A stretch of 64,000 nucleotides of DNA from Oceaniglobus indicus (GTDB lineage Bacteria > Pseudomonadota > Alphaproteobacteria > Rhodobacterales > Rhodobacteraceae): positions 124,001 to 188,000 of the forward strand of contig NZ_NMZM01000002.1 in the NCBI RefSeq assembly GCF_002751875.1. The letters are read 5' to 3'. The position numbers were made by a program, and so were the translations under genes. The number at the start of each line of letters is the position of its first letter. Position 1 is the stretch's first letter. The notes below the pieces were generated by a model that was given only the letters and a program-made list of their open reading frames with translations, was not told the origin of the DNA and ran no database searches. Below are positions 63,442-64,000 of this stretch, piece after piece.

Positions 63442-63625
63442 GGCGGCAATTCCCCTTCGGGGCGGTTCTAGCGACGGGCGTCGGCCAAGACCAGAAGCAT
63501 GTTGCCAATTCGGCACAGGCCGGAATTTCGTCGCGGGGTGCGGTTTTCGGGTCACGCGGCCGCGCATCTTGAAGCGGCCCCTCGCGATGACCACCTTGTT
63601 TGCAGGGCGAATCGGAGGTGTGGAC

Positions 63626-63895
63626 ATGGCCGGAGGCTGGAGCCGCGACGGCGCGGTGAACGAACAGATCGAAGCATCCATCGCGGATGAGTTGCAGCGC
63701 ATGCAGGCGCGGCGCGGTGTCGCACGCCCCTCGCGCACCCATTGCGCCGATTGCGAGGAACCGATTCCCGAAGCCCGCCGCATCGCCAGCCCCGGCGTGA
63801 CGCTGTGCATTGATTGCCAGACCGAACGCGACGGCCAGGCGGTCCGACGCGGCGGCATCAACCGGCGTGGATCGAAGGATTCGCAACTGAAGTAG
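63626..63895 (+). CDS. TraR/DksA family zinc finger protein
   Basis: An 89-residue protein: a short helical N-terminus ([16 protein letters not shown]) and a C4 zinc finger with Cys40, Cys43, Cys61 and Cys64 ([19 protein letters not shown] then LCIDCQ), as in TraR and short DksA homologues. Such proteins bind the RNA polymerase secondary channel. GGAGG lies 9 bp before the ATG at 63626. It is divergent from hisC. Confidence 0.92.
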   Translation: MAGGWSRDGAVNEQIEASIADELQRMQARRGVARPSRTHCADCEEPIPEARRIASPGVTLCIDCQTERDGQAVRRGGINRRGSKDSQLK

Positions 63896-64000
63896 CGACC
63901 GAATGGCGGCGGGCCAGGGCAGTTGCAATTGGTGCGACAGAATCTGCGCGCGCGAAAAATTGCCGTTCGCCTTACCCTGGTTCAGTCCGGTCACGACCGT

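Noticed and set aside
63896-64000. Start of a further gene at the right edge
   Set aside because: The last 105 bases show no start codon with a ribosome-binding site and no recognisable protein on either strand.

Overview
The window is GC-rich, densely packed, free-living alphaproteobacterial DNA, most likely from a Rhodobacterales (Roseobacter/Rhodobacter-type) organism; I cannot name the genus. The case rests on the five-gene atpHAGDC operon without F0 genes, the nosRZDFYLX order, pseudoazurin, cbb3 oxidase, the hisC-tyrC pair, and several Rhodobacterales-typical families (DUF1285, DUF2125, DUF2189, the MoxR/DUF58/DUF4159 block). I see no tRNA, rRNA, CRISPR array, insertion sequence, phage gene or integrase, so it reads as core chromosome rather than an island.

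Layout. 1-3509: the start of a GDSL esterase divergent from an ABC ATPase/FtsX-type permease pair (tesA-ybbAB-like). 3.7-9.4 kb: a cytochrome cbb3 oxidase operon beginning unusually with ccoS (ccoS-N-O-Q-P), a small Cys-tailed membrane protein, a DUF2189 membrane protein, then pseudoazurin and a strong terminator. 9.4-18.4 kb: the nitrous oxide reductase operon nosRZDFYLX, preceded by an Fnr/Crp-like box spaced as for a class II activator and by a small ORF joined to nosR. 18.5-22.6 kb: PagL-like lipid A deacylase, a glycosyltransferase-like protein, and a CPA1 antiporter with a cyclic-nucleotide-binding-like tail. 22.6-29.0 kb: a LysR regulator divergent from xdhABC (xanthine dehydrogenase) and a GlcG/HbpS protein. 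29.3-35.8 kb: Hsp20, a trypsin-like protease, the glycolate oxidase operon glcDEF, and a DUF599 protein. 35.9-43.3 kb: a MoxR/DUF58/large-membrane-protein operon and DUF1285. 43.4-48.5 kb: atpHAGDC. 48.8-53.9 kb: methyltransferase, gloB, clpA, M23 peptidase. 53.9-58.3 kb: an ExbB/MotA-like plus MotB/OmpA-like motor pair with a very long coiled coil, and a ChaC-like enzyme. 58.4-63.9 kb: DUF2125, a YcaQ-type DNA glycosylase, an operon hisC-tyrC-extensin-like, and a TraR/DksA zinc finger protein.

Functional picture. The left third is a low-oxygen respiratory block: a high-affinity oxidase, a copper electron carrier, and a complete N2O reductase with its flavoprotein (NosR), FMN transferase (NosX) and copper-supply proteins (NosDFYL). 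No nitrate, nitrite or NO reductase gene is present here. Purine (xdh) and glycolate (glc) oxidation, ATP synthase and envelope functions follow.

The least explained items are a short intergenic repeat family (three good and two diverged copies, all in one orientation), the MotAB-like motor pair with heptad-phased internal repeats, and the small ORF in the nosR promoter region.
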